From: RYN-230 sp963718305
Lineage (GTDB): Bacteria; Actinomycetota; Actinomycetes; Streptosporangiales; Streptosporangiaceae
Direction of reading: 5' to 3'
NCBI GenBank assembly: GCA_963718305.1
Contig: CAVQZG010000008.1
Location: 402,110 to 466,109 of the forward strand
DNA length: 64,000 bases
Part shown: positions 7,332 to 15,425 of the stretch, in pieces
How positions within the stretch are numbered: the stretch's first letter is position 1
How the letters are laid out: each line of letters opens with the position of its first letter
Notes under the pieces: model-generated
Seen by the model: the letters and a program-made list of their open reading frames with translations, nothing else
Database searches by the model: none
Told to the model about the DNA's origin: nothing
Made by a program: the position numbers and the translations under genes

Positions 7332-10300
7332 CTAGGGCACGGTCACGGGCTGGATCACCACCGGGCCCGCAGTGGGGTCGAGTTCGGTGGCCTGCGACAC
7401 GCCCGGCGGGGTGATGATGTCCATGGCCTTGGGGACGGTCGTGGGGTCCACCTGGCAGATGGGACTCGACCCGTTGGCCGCGCACACGCCAAAGCTGTAG
7501 GCCCCGGGAGTCGCCGTGAACGCCCGGGCCTGATCGGGGCTGAATCCGTCCTGGCCGGTCAGCACGACGCTGAACGCCCAGCCGGATCCCGGGGTGCCGA
7601 ACTGGGCCTCCGGGAGCGCGATCGTGACGGTCCGGTTCGCGTCATCGACCAGCATGGCGGCCGTGCCGACCTGGTTCCCGCTGGCGTCTACCCAGGCGGG
7701 GGACGCAAACCCCTGGGCCTCGACCCGCTCGCTCCAGGCCCCCGCGGGCGCGATGGTGTAGTTGCGGGATGCGTAGGCCGCCTGGGTGGAGGTCTGGCTG
7801 GCGCCCGGGGTGTGCACGTAGACGTCCAGGAGCTGGGCGCCGAAGTCGGCCCCGAAGGTCGGGTCCAGGTTGGCCAGGGTGGCCTTCAGGTACGCGGTGG
7901 TGCCGTCGCTGATGACCTGGAAATTGGTCAGGTCGAAGGCTCCGGCGTGGAAGTCCGAGGCGGTCGGGTACTGGTAGGTGCCGGGGCCGTTGTCGTCGCC
8001 GGGCGGATCGGTGACGTTGAGGACCGTGGTCCCGGAGGTCACGTCCCCGACCACGGACACCTGCGCGTACCCGGTGCTCCGCCCGTCCGCGGACGTGGAG
8101 GTCGCGGTGATGACATTGTTGCCGAACCCGACCGGGACGGTGGCCGAGAACGACCCGTCCGCGGCCGCGACCGTGCTGGTCGTGGCGGCGGCGGCCCCCG
8201 TCGTGGTATCCGCCGACCCGATGTCCACCGACGCGCCGGGCGACGTGGTCCCGGTGACCGTCGTGGTCGCGGACCCGATCGTCGCCCCGGAGGCCGGGGC
8301 GGTGAGGGTGACCGTCTGCGCACCCGGCGCCCCGTGAGTGATGTAGCGGGCCGTGGTGATCGCCGGCGTCTCGACGGTGCGGCCGTCTCCCAGGCCCGTG
8401 ATGAGCCGGAGTTCCTGGGCCTGGGCCCAGGTCAGCGGCGACGCCGAGCCTGCGGCCTGGCCGTCGGTGAACCCGATCGACGCGGTCGCCGGGTCACTGC
8501 CGTAGGGCGACGCGGGCAGGTTCGGGTCCTCCCAGGCCTGCTCGGGTACCAGGCCGACGCCTGAGGAGAAATTGAGCATCGCGTTCAGCAGGCTGGCCGC
8601 GCCGGAACTCTGCCCGGCGGCGATGTCGCTCTCGGCTCGCTCCCCCGACAGGACGGGCCACAGATGACCGGTCCCGACGTCGGTGGGCGGCCACGGCGCG
8701 CCGGTGGTCGTGCACGACGTCTGGCTGGGCTGGTAGCAGTCGCCGTAGCCATCCGCGCTGCCGTCGGCGGCCGACGTGCCGTACCGGTAGTAGCCGGTTC
8801 CGCTGGGCGTGCCGACCGATATCTGCTTGTCCAGTACGCCCAGCGAGGCCTGCACGTCGGGGTCGCCGATGGGCAGCTCACCGAGCCGGACCAGCTCCTG
8901 GAACCCGCCATCGATGACGCTGCGCTGATCCACCGTGGGGCCGCCGTTGCCGAGCCCGTAGCTGATCGCCGCGTTCGGGTCGCCGGTCTTGGACAGCCTG
9001 ATGAAGTACCGCGGGCCGTCGGGCCCGGTCGTGGTCACGTCCCAGGACTTGATGCTGCGCTGGAAGTAATCCGCCGTCGCCTGGTAGAGCCGGGCCCGGG
9101 CCTGGTCACCATGGTCGGCGGCGATGGCGGACGCCGCGGTCAGCCCGGCGATCTCGGCCGCGATGGTCGAGGGTGAGTAGCCGCTCTGCTCCTCCCACCG
9201 TTCGTTGCCGTCCGAGGGCCCGTGGGCGACCAGGAAGTCGGCGGCCGGCCGGACGTGGTCGGCCCAGAGCGTGGCGTCCCCGCTCAGCCCCGCCTGGTAG
9301 TCCATCAGGATCGGGTAGGCGACCTCGTCCAGCTGGAGTCCGCCGGTGTCGGGGGCGGCCTTGCCGTTGAGCAGGGAGTTGCGCGGCATGGCCCCGTCCG
9401 CCAGTTGCTGGCGGTCGAACAGGAACCGGACGGCGTCCCGCGCCGTGGCCAGGTCGCCGTCGGTCAGCAGGCCGGTGAAGGCCTCGTACAGGTCGCGGGA
9501 GAACACCTCGCGGTAGGAGCCGAAGTAGGCCGGCTCGCCACCGGAGGCGGTCCCGGCCGGCACCGCCTGGCCCCACGGGCTGGCCAGCGAGGCCACGATC
9601 GCGCCGGGGAACGTCTTGTCCTCGCTCGCCTTCAGCACGTTCGCGGACATGTAGTAGTGCTGGATCAGCCGCGCCGTGGCGCTGGCCGGCTCTCCGGGAT
9701 AGTGGGCCGGCGGCCGGTTCAGGCTCGCGTCGTACGCCGCCCAGCCGGCCAGGTACTTCAGTGCCTTGACCGCGAACGGGGTGCTGAGCGAGCCCTGGGC
9801 CGTGCTCACCGCGCCGGCTTGCGTGCGGCCGAAGCCGAGCGCGAGCGTAAGCGTGCCACCCGGGCCCGGCGCCAGCTCCTGGGTCGCCACGATGTGGCCG
9901 TCGGGCGCGGACGTGTACGGGGTCAGCGCGTGGGACGTGTCCAGCTGGGTGAGTCCGTCGCTGGCGGTGCCGGCGTAGCCGACACTCGCCTGCGGCGCGG
10001 GAGTGCTGTCGGCCAGCGCCATGTAGGTCGGCACCGCGTAGGTCCGGTTGGTGGCGTTGGTGACCGTGTTCGTGCTGAAGACGACCGGGATCGCGGATCC
10101 GCCGGATGTGGTCACGACGCCGCTGTTGGCCCCGGCGTTGTCGGAACCACCGCCGCCGTTCCCGTTGACGTGGGCGTCCAGCCGCGCATACAGGTGCAGC
10201 CCGGCCACCTTGGTTCCGGAGCCGGGCACGGCACTCAGCCGCGTGTGCATGAGCACGGTGTCGCTGCCCGGGTCGGTGATGTACGTGGTGGTCAGCCGGT

Positions 10301-10742
10301 AACCATGCTGGGCGTCGGTCGCGGTCACCGTGCAGGCCATGCCGGTGGGATCGGCGCTGACCGTGTAGGTCATGTCCCTGGTCTGCAGGTCGGTGAACGT
10401 GGAGCCATCGGTCACGACGTACTGCAGCGTGCTCACGTTGGTGTTGTCGATGGTGGGCTCGTAGGTGTCCGACAGCACACCGCCGGCCACCGTGTACCAG
10501 ACCTTCGACGCCGTGCCGGCCGCCGTGCCCACGCAGTCTTTGCGGGCCAGGTCGAAGTACGACATCGAGCCGGGCTCACCCGGCGCGACGCTGCCCGCGC
10601 CAGCCTGGGCCCTGGCCGTGTTCGCTGTGCTGGAGGTGGCGGCTCCCGCGCTGGACGCCGCCAGCGGAAGCATCGCCCCGGCCGTTCCTAATGCAGCCAG
10701 AATCCCGACGAAACGCCTGCGACCACGGACCGAGCGAGACAT
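7332..10742 (-). CDS. Secreted glucodextranase-like glycoside hydrolase family 15 enzyme
   Basis: Exported 1136-residue glucan hydrolase. A signal peptide (RSVRGRRRFVGILAALGTAGAMLPLAASSAGA) occupies residues 1-35. The glucodextranase N-terminal beta domain follows (FDLARKDCVGTA, SKVWYTVAGGVLSDTYEPTIDNTNV), then the (alpha/alpha)6 barrel with YREVFSRDLYEAFTGLL and RWEEQSGYSPSTIA (probable general acid Glu) and a late LTWAQAQELRLI segment. An Ig-like PASGATIGSATTTVTG domain and a C-terminal SLH-like glucodextranase module (DFHAGAFDLTNFQVISDG) complete it. Expected to release glucose from alpha-glucans or dextrin outside the cell. ATG 10742 is preferred to the GTG two codons upstream because GGAGG sits five bases before it. 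Confidence 0.87.
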   Translation of the reverse strand: MSRSVRGRRRFVGILAALGTAGAMLPLAASSAGAATSSTANTARAQAGAGSVAPGEPGSMSYFDLARKDCVGTAAGTASKVWYTVAGGVLSDTYEPTIDNTNVSTLQYVVTDGSTFTDLQTRDMTYTVSADPTGMACTVTATDAQHGYRLTTTYITDPGSDTVLMHTRLSAVPGSGTKVAGLHLYARLDAHVNGNGGGGSDNAGANSGVVTTSGGSAIPVVFSTNTVTNATNRTYAVPTYMALADSTPAPQASVGYAGTASDGLTQLDTSHALTPYTSAPDGHIVATQELAPGPGGTLTLALGFGRTQAGAVSTAQGSLSTPFAVKALKYLAGWAAYDASLNRPPAHYPGEPASATARLIQHYYMSANVLKASEDKTFPGAIVASLASPWGQAVPAGTASGGEPAYFGSYREVFSRDLYEAFTGLLTDGDLATARDAVRFLFDRQQLADGAMPRNSLLNGKAAPDTGGLQLDEVAYPILMDYQAGLSGDATLWADHVRPAADFLVAHGPSDGNERWEEQSGYSPSTIAAEIAGLTAASAIAADHGDQARARLYQATADYFQRSIKSWDVTTTGPDGPRYFIRLSKTGDPNAAISYGLGNGGPTVDQRSVIDGGFQELVRLGELPIGDPDVQASLGVLDKQISVGTPSGTGYYRYGTSAADGSADGYGDCYQPSQTSCTTTGAPWPPTDVGTGHLWPVLSGERAESDIAAGQSSGAASLLNAMLNFSSGVGLVPEQAWEDPNLPASPYGSDPATASIGFTDGQAAGSASPLTWAQAQELRLITGLGDGRTVETPAITTARYITHGAPGAQTVTLTAPASGATIGSATTTVTGTTSPGASVDIGSADTTTGAAAATTSTVAAADGSFSATVPVGFGNNVITATSTSADGRSTGYAQVSVVGDVTSGTTVLNVTDPPGDDNGPGTYQYPTASDFHAGAFDLTNFQVISDGTTAYLKATLANLDPTFGADFGAQLLDVYVHTPGASQTSTQAAYASRNYTIAPAGAWSERVEAQGFASPAWVDASGNQVGTAAMLVDDANRTVTIALPEAQFGTPGSGWAFSVVLTGQDGFSPDQARAFTATPGAYSFGVCAANGSSPICQVDPTTVPKAMDIITPPGVSQATELDPTAGPVVIQPVTVP

Positions 10743-10764
10743 CCCCACCTCCGCCGGACCGCCT

Positions 10765-10786
10765 GGGCCCGCGCCGGTGCGGGCCC
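10765..10786. terminator. Hairpin between the 10860 gene and GH15
   Basis: GGGCCCGC (10765-10772) pairs perfectly with GCGGGCCC (10779-10786) around a 6-nt loop. It may end transcripts of the 10860-11825 gene before the GH15 gene; no U-run is present. Confidence 0.35.
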
Positions 10787-10798
10787 TGCCTTGTCTGC

Positions 10799-10817
10799 GA
10801 ATCCTCCCGGAGGATTC
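10799..10817. promoter_or_regulatory. Perfect 19-bp palindrome upstream of GH15
   Basis: The 9-bp arms GAATCCTCC and GGAGGATTC flank a single central C, 57 bp upstream of the GH15 start codon. The position suits an operator for the glucan hydrolase. It could instead be the stem of a terminator for the gene ending at 10860. Confidence 0.45.
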
Positions 10818-10859
10818 ACCGCCCAGGCCGCTGCTGTCAAGAGCCGGCGTCCGGGATCC

Positions 10860-11825
10860 TCACCCGGGGGCAGGACGTTCGGGCGGCAGGGCGCGGTGAG
10901 CCATCTGGAGGACCAACGACCTCCGTGGCCGCCAGACGTCCCGGTCTTCGTAGGGCCAGGCGTAGGTCAGGCTCCCGTCGCGGGTGCAGTCGAGCAGTCC
11001 CGGCGTGCTGAGCTCGTGGGCCGACCATTCGTAGAGCTGCCGCAGCCTCGGCACGATCACCCCGTAGTCCAGGAGGCGGCCGAAACCGAGCTCGTTAGAG
11101 AGATAGTCGCCGATTTGACCGGTGAGCGGGTACTCGTCGGGGAGCACGCGCGACAGCTGCAGGAATATCCCCGTCATCCCCAGTCTCGGGTCGCCCAGGA
11201 ACGGGGCGAGCGGCCGCAGCCACCCGAGCGAGAGCCGGGGCGCGGCGACGAGCGCGTGCGCGTAGAGCACCCGGCACAGCACGACGTTCATGAAGAAGCG
11301 CTCGGCGGTGTTCTCGGCCTCGGCCAGGTCGAGGTGGTCGAGGTAGCCGGCCACCACGCTGGAGTTGTGCGCCCGGTACCAGGCCCGGGCCGTCGGGTGG
11401 TCCACGAACGACATCCAGTGCTCGACCGTCTGCGACGAGGCTGGGCCGGCGAGGCCGCCGCTGAGCGCCACCGCCTCGCAGCCGTCGCGCAGCAGGCGCT
11501 CGTTCACTGCCCGCCACCATGGACTGCCGGGCCGGTCGCTGTGCGGCGGCTCCAGCACGCCCCGGCGCAGCTGCCAGCGCATGAACGACATCGCGGCGCG
11601 CCGGTACGGCAGGTGCCGGGGAGCCCGGCCGAAAGGCCCGTGATAGCAGCGCTCCACCAGGGCGATCCGGGCGCCCGGGTCGCCGCGCACCGAAGCGGTC
11701 TGCTCCTGCGCCCACGCCGCGGCCGTCACACCATGGGTCAAGTCATCAGACAGATGACGTTCTGGGGCCCGGCGGGGCCGGCGTCCATAGCGACCGGGCC
11801 ACCCCCGGTCGCGGCGGTACGGCAC
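10860..11825 (-). CDS. Conserved hypothetical protein
   Basis: Soluble predicted protein of up to 321 residues, no signal peptide. Recognisable blocks are FMRWQLRRGVLEPP, GSPWWRAVNERLLRDG, HPTARAWYRAHNSSVVAGY and AENTAERFFMNVVLCRVLYAHAL. They recall a conserved actinomycete family of unknown function found with enzyme or secondary-metabolism genes (from memory, not searched). The GTG at 11825 is the longest start. The conserved part begins near residue 30 (TAAAWAQEQ), so an internal start is possible. It ends 118 bp before the GH15 gene on the same strand. Confidence 0.6.
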   Translation of the reverse strand: MPYRRDRGWPGRYGRRPRRAPERHLSDDLTHGVTAAAWAQEQTASVRGDPGARIALVERCYHGPFGRAPRHLPYRRAAMSFMRWQLRRGVLEPPHSDRPGSPWWRAVNERLLRDGCEAVALSGGLAGPASSQTVEHWMSFVDHPTARAWYRAHNSSVVAGYLDHLDLAEAENTAERFFMNVVLCRVLYAHALVAAPRLSLGWLRPLAPFLGDPRLGMTGIFLQLSRVLPDEYPLTGQIGDYLSNELGFGRLLDYGVIVPRLRQLYEWSAHELSTPGLLDCTRDGSLTYAWPYEDRDVWRPRRSLVLQMAHRALPPERPAPG

Positions 11826-11888
11826 TACTCTCCCGGTCAGGTAGGTGCGCGGACGAGCAGCCGGCTGCCGCTCGCATCTCGCTGCTCT

Positions 11889-12050
11889 TCAGAGTAGGGG
11901 CGCCGCATCCTGGTCAGCGAGGGGCTCCGCCGGCCCCGGCGGCTGGCCGGGAAACCTGACCCGGATGCAAAGCCCGCCTTCGGGCTGGGCCTGGGCGGCG
12001 ATCTCGGCGCCGTGGGCGTCGGCGATGGCGGGTGACAGCCAGCACAGGTC
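11889..12050 (-). pseudogene. Remnant of a histidine-kinase ATPase (HATPase) C-terminus
   Basis: Reading leftward from 12050, just after the stop of the HD-GYP/LuxR gene, the frame gives LSPAIADAHGAEIAAQAQPE then GGLCIRVRFPG and stops with TGA at 11889. This matches the end of sensor kinases (AxVRAIADAHGGxxxAxxxPxGGLxxxVxFP). No upstream part of a kinase is present, so it is a 54-codon relic left by deletion or replacement. Confidence 0.55.
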
Positions 12051-12054
12051 GAGG

Positions 12055-13638
12055 TCAGGACGGCGTCGTGGTGGTGGTCTTCTCCTCGGGAAGCAGGCCG
12101 TGCTGCACCGCGAACAGCGCGGCGCCGGCCCGGCTGGACGCGCCGATCTTGGCGTAGATGTGCTCCACGTGGTTGCCGGCCGTCTTCGGCGTGATCACCA
12201 ACCGCTCGGCGATCTGCTTGTTCGACATGCCGCGCGCCAGCAGGATGAGCACCTCGACCTCCCGGGCGGTCAGGCCGGAGAGCGTCTCCCTGCGGCGGGG
12301 CAGGCGATGGCCGGCCGCCTCGAGCACGGCATCGACGGCGGGGCCGTCCAGGCGGCCCGCGCGGACCTCGTCACGCATCTGCGCGGCCGCTTCCCCAGCC
12401 GACCGGGCGGGCCGGTACGGCCTGGGCTCGCGCATCGACTGGTACGCGTCCGCTGCCCCGAGCACCCGGGCCTGCCTCGAGATCGCGCCGCCAGAAAGCC
12501 CGCGCGGATACCCGCTGCCGTCCAGCCGCTCGCGGTGCTGCACGGCGATCTCGCCGAGCGGTCTCAGGGCGGCTGACTGATGCAGCATGCGCTCGGTCAG
12601 ATAGGGGTACATGCGGACCCGCTCCCATTCGCCCGCGCTCAGCGGTCCGGGCCGGTCCCAGATCGAGTTCGATACGCCCAGCCGCCCGAAGCCGTGCACC
12701 AGCCCGGCCTGGCGCAGCATCTGGACGTCGTCTGAGGGCAGTCCGAGCCGGCGGCCGGCGTCCCCGGCCAGGTCGGCGACCGCGACCGAATGGCCGAGAG
12801 TGAATGGCGACTTCAGGTCGACGAAATTCGCGATGGCGGCCAGCGCGCGGTCCAGTTCGGCCGCCGGCAGCCCGGGCGCCAGGGCCGGCTCGGCCGCGAT
12901 CACGGCCTGCCACGCCGGGACCGCGTCAAGACCGCCGAAGATCTCCTCGGCCCTGGTGCACACCAGCGCCGCCAGGGCCGGATCGAACTGCTTGCCTGCC
13001 CTCCGGCGGGCGAGCGCGGTCGCGCCCGCGATCCCGCTGACCCGGTGAGCTACCTCCATGAATTCGGCCAGCTGCGCGACCCGCGCTGCGATCGGCACCG
13101 CACCGGCCTTCAGTGCGCCGGGCCAGCCGCGCCCATCCCACTGCTCGTACGCCGCGCCGATCGCCTCGCGTACCTGGGCTGAAAGGTCGAGCTGCTCAGC
13201 CAGCGTCCGGGCCAGCCTCGCATGCTGGGAAATCATGCCGTCCAGCGAGCGGTGCCCGGTCAGGGCGAACTCGAGTCCGACCCGGAACCGGTGCAGCGGC
13301 GGGTTGCCCGACCCGACCAGCCGCATGGTGGCCACCATGGCCCGGAAGCCGCCGAATTCATGACCGTATTTGCCTGATTTGAGGGCGATGTCGTCGCCGA
13401 ACCATTTCGCCTGCTCATGGGCGTCCGCGTGACAGCCGACGTTGACCAGCAGCGCGGTGTAGTAGACGGCGGCCCGGTCCGGCCCGGCCAGTCCCGCCTG
13501 GTCGGCCAGCCGCAGCGCGATCAGGCACTGGCGCAGGACGTGCTCCATCGGCTGGCCGAACCCCAGGTCCACGCCGAGTGACAGCGCCGCGACCAGCTCA
13601 GCCAGCCGGACCTGCGAGCAGCCGGTCCCCCCGCTCAT
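12055..13638 (-). CDS. HD-GYP-type phosphohydrolase domain protein with C-terminal LuxR HTH (catalytic residues degenerate)
   Basis: A 527-residue cytoplasmic regulator. Residues about 10-110 form a first, HD-like helical region (QPMEHVLRQCLIALRLAD, AHEQAKWFGDD). Residues about 270-400 are an HD-GYP-type domain (SPFTLGHSVAVADLA, then LVHGFGRLGVSN and HRERLDGSGYPRGL). Residues about 450-515 are a LuxR/FixJ helix-turn-helix (LTAREVEVLILLARGMSNKQIAERLVI, in two parts). The HD pair reads HG and the HH of HHExxDGxGYP reads HR, so phosphodiesterase activity is probably lost while ligand binding may remain. A paralogue with both motifs intact lies at 53163-56191 but is interrupted by an insertion element. 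Targets are unknown. Confidence 0.82.
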   Translation of the reverse strand: MSGGTGCSQVRLAELVAALSLGVDLGFGQPMEHVLRQCLIALRLADQAGLAGPDRAAVYYTALLVNVGCHADAHEQAKWFGDDIALKSGKYGHEFGGFRAMVATMRLVGSGNPPLHRFRVGLEFALTGHRSLDGMISQHARLARTLAEQLDLSAQVREAIGAAYEQWDGRGWPGALKAGAVPIAARVAQLAEFMEVAHRVSGIAGATALARRRAGKQFDPALAALVCTRAEEIFGGLDAVPAWQAVIAAEPALAPGLPAAELDRALAAIANFVDLKSPFTLGHSVAVADLAGDAGRRLGLPSDDVQMLRQAGLVHGFGRLGVSNSIWDRPGPLSAGEWERVRMYPYLTERMLHQSAALRPLGEIAVQHRERLDGSGYPRGLSGGAISRQARVLGAADAYQSMREPRPYRPARSAGEAAAQMRDEVRAGRLDGPAVDAVLEAAGHRLPRRRETLSGLTAREVEVLILLARGMSNKQIAERLVITPKTAGNHVEHIYAKIGASSRAGAALFAVQHGLLPEEKTTTTTPS

Positions 13639-13802
13639 TGGCTCAGGTTAACCCAGCCAGGACCTGGCGGCTGCTTCCCGCGGGCCGCGGCGGCTCACCG
13701 CCGCCTGGAACCCCGCGAAGATGGGGTGTTCGCCTCATGTGCCCAGGCCAGCCGTCTCGTTACCGTCGCTGCACGACAGCCCGACAAGCGAGTGAGGCAG
13801 CC

Positions 13803-14474
13803 ATGACACTCAGGACCCGTTTCTTCGCCGCCATGTACGACCGTCAGATGGCCAAGACCGAGAAGGCCGGCTTGCGCGACTTCCGCGAGGCCCTGCTGGC
13901 CGGGGCGGCCGGTGATGTCCTGGAGATCGGCAGCGGAACCGGGGGCAACCTGCCCTTCTACGGCCCCGCCGTCACCTCTCTCACCATGACCGAGCCCCAG
14001 CCCCCGATGCTCCGCCGGCTGCAGAGCAAGGCCAGCGGGTACACGCGGGACGTCACGATCCTGCGTGCGCCGGCCGAGGATCTTCCGTTCGATAACGGTT
14101 CCTTCGATGTAGCCGTGTCGACGCTGGTGCTGTGCGGCGTGGATGATCAGCCGCGGGCGCTCCGGGAGTTGCGCCGGGTGCTGCGGCCTGGCGGTCAGCT
14201 CCTGTTCATCGAGCATGTGCGGTCCGGCGACCCTGACCGGGCCCGGCTCCAGGACCGGATGAACTGGCTCAACCGGCTGGTCGTCTGCTGCGACTGCAAC
14301 CGCCCGACGCTGGACTCCATCCGGGCAGCGGGCTTCACCCCCGGGCAGGTCAAGCACACCACGTTGCCGAAGGCCCCGAAGTTCGTCAGCCCCACGATCA
14401 TGGGCACCGCCACCACCCCGTCGCCGGCGCCGGCCCGTCCCTCCCCGCTCGCCTCAGGAAGCAGTTCTGACTAA
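13803..14474 (+). CDS. Class I SAM-dependent methyltransferase
   Basis: A 223-residue methyltransferase of the UbiE/phospholipid-methyltransferase type. It has motif I VLEIGSGTGGNLPFY, an acidic second strand (MTEPQPPMLRRL), PFDNGSFDVAVSTLVLC (motif II region), and LRELRRVLRPGGQLLFIEHV (motif III). The substrate cannot be read; relatives methylate quinones, lipids or small thiols. ATG 13803 is preferred over upstream in-frame starts because it has GAGGC eight bases before it and begins the conserved fold. The last 25 residues are Pro/Ser-rich. Downstream genes encode a cupin and an NTF2-like protein. Confidence 0.83.
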   Translation: MTLRTRFFAAMYDRQMAKTEKAGLRDFREALLAGAAGDVLEIGSGTGGNLPFYGPAVTSLTMTEPQPPMLRRLQSKASGYTRDVTILRAPAEDLPFDNGSFDVAVSTLVLCGVDDQPRALRELRRVLRPGGQLLFIEHVRSGDPDRARLQDRMNWLNRLVVCCDCNRPTLDSIRAAGFTPGQVKHTTLPKAPKFVSPTIMGTATTPSPAPARPSPLASGSSSD

Positions 14475-14559
14475 GGCGGCCGTGATGGCCGGCGTCACGG
14501 TGTTCCGGCAGTTGTCACGCCTGAAGGGTGTCAGTCTCACCCTTCTCAAGGAGGACATC

Positions 14560-14940
14560 ATGCCGAGTGCCAGCCGAATGACGACTCCGGTCGCGATTGA
14601 CGCGCCGCAGATCGAGGGGCGCTACGCGCGTCTCGGGGATTACACCATCAGCTTCGAGACCTTCAGGCAGGACGCTGACCCCGCGCCGTTCTTCGCCGGG
14701 CTTCCTGGCGACCGCTGCCCGTGCGCGCACTGGGGTGTCGTGACCGCAGGCCAGCTGACCTTCCGCTGGCCGGACCGCGACGAGACCTACGTCGCCGGTG
14801 ACGCTTACTACGCCCCTCCGGGGCATCTGCCCCTGGTGACCGCGGGCACGACGGTCGTCGAGTTCAGCCCTACCGCCGATTTCGAGGCGACCATGGCCGT
14901 CATCCGGCAGAACCTCACCGGATCGGGGGCGCTGGCATGA
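14560..14940 (+). CDS. Cupin-domain protein
   Basis: A 126-residue predicted single beta-barrel protein with CPCAHWGVVTAGQLTFRWPD and then VAGDAYYAPPGHLPLV, matching the two cupin motifs (His in the first, GDAYYAPPGH in the second). Cupins hold a metal or ligand and often act as small oxygenases, isomerases or sensors. AAGGAGG at 14548-14554 fixes ATG 14560 as the start. Its last codon overlaps the next gene's ATG (ATGA), so the two are translationally coupled. Confidence 0.78.
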   Translation: MPSASRMTTPVAIDAPQIEGRYARLGDYTISFETFRQDADPAPFFAGLPGDRCPCAHWGVVTAGQLTFRWPDRDETYVAGDAYYAPPGHLPLVTAGTTVVEFSPTADFEATMAVIRQNLTGSGALA

Positions 14941-15389
14941 GCGCGCGCACGACGGCCGGCCCGGCGACCGGGACAGTGGCGGGGCCGGGCCGGCCGGACA
15001 CGAATGCGGCTGTGGCGAAGCTGATCCGGTTCCTGGAAACCGGTTCCGCGCCTGACGGGCTGTTCGCGCCCGGCGTCTTTGCCGACCTGTCGCTGCCTCT
15101 GTGGCGGGTTCAGGCGGCCACCGCCGAAGACATCCTGGCCATCCGGGCTGAGGGCCATCCCTGGCCGGGGCAGGTGCGGGTGGAACGCGTGGAGCAGACC
15201 GGCCACGGGTTCACCATCGAGTTCGAGGAGCGCTGGGACAGCGGGGGCCAGCGGTGGTACTCCCGCGAGATGATCCGCGCCGACGTGGAGGGCGGCAGCA
15301 TCGTGGAAATGTCCATCTTCTGCACCGGTGACTGGGACGCGGCCAGGCAAAAGGAGCACGCCGCGGCGGTTCGGCTGATCCGGCCCTGA
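14937..15389 (+). CDS. NTF2/SnoaL-like protein
   Basis: A 150-residue protein with a disordered Gly/Ala/Thr N-terminus (1-25) followed by a cone-shaped alpha+beta fold signature: AKLIRFLETGSAPDGLFAP, ADLSLPLWRVQAATAEDILAI, FTIEFEERWDSGGQRWYS, and IVEMSIFCTGDWD. Such proteins are small enzymes or binding subunits; no catalytic residues can be assigned. The start overlaps the cupin stop by four bases (ATGA), so the two are made together and may act on the same metabolite. Confidence 0.72.
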   Translation: MSARTTAGPATGTVAGPGRPDTNAAVAKLIRFLETGSAPDGLFAPGVFADLSLPLWRVQAATAEDILAIRAEGHPWPGQVRVERVEQTGHGFTIEFEERWDSGGQRWYSREMIRADVEGGSIVEMSIFCTGDWDAARQKEHAAAVRLIRP

Positions 15390-15425
15390 CCTGTGCCTGG
15401 GCGCTCCGGAAACCTACGATGAGGT

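Noticed and set aside
9222..10691. A 489-codon open frame on the plus strand across the GH15 gene
   Set aside because: The minus-strand GH15 product has signal peptide, domains and catalytic motifs; the opposite frame is Gly/Arg/Val-rich without any fold, a usual effect of high GC.
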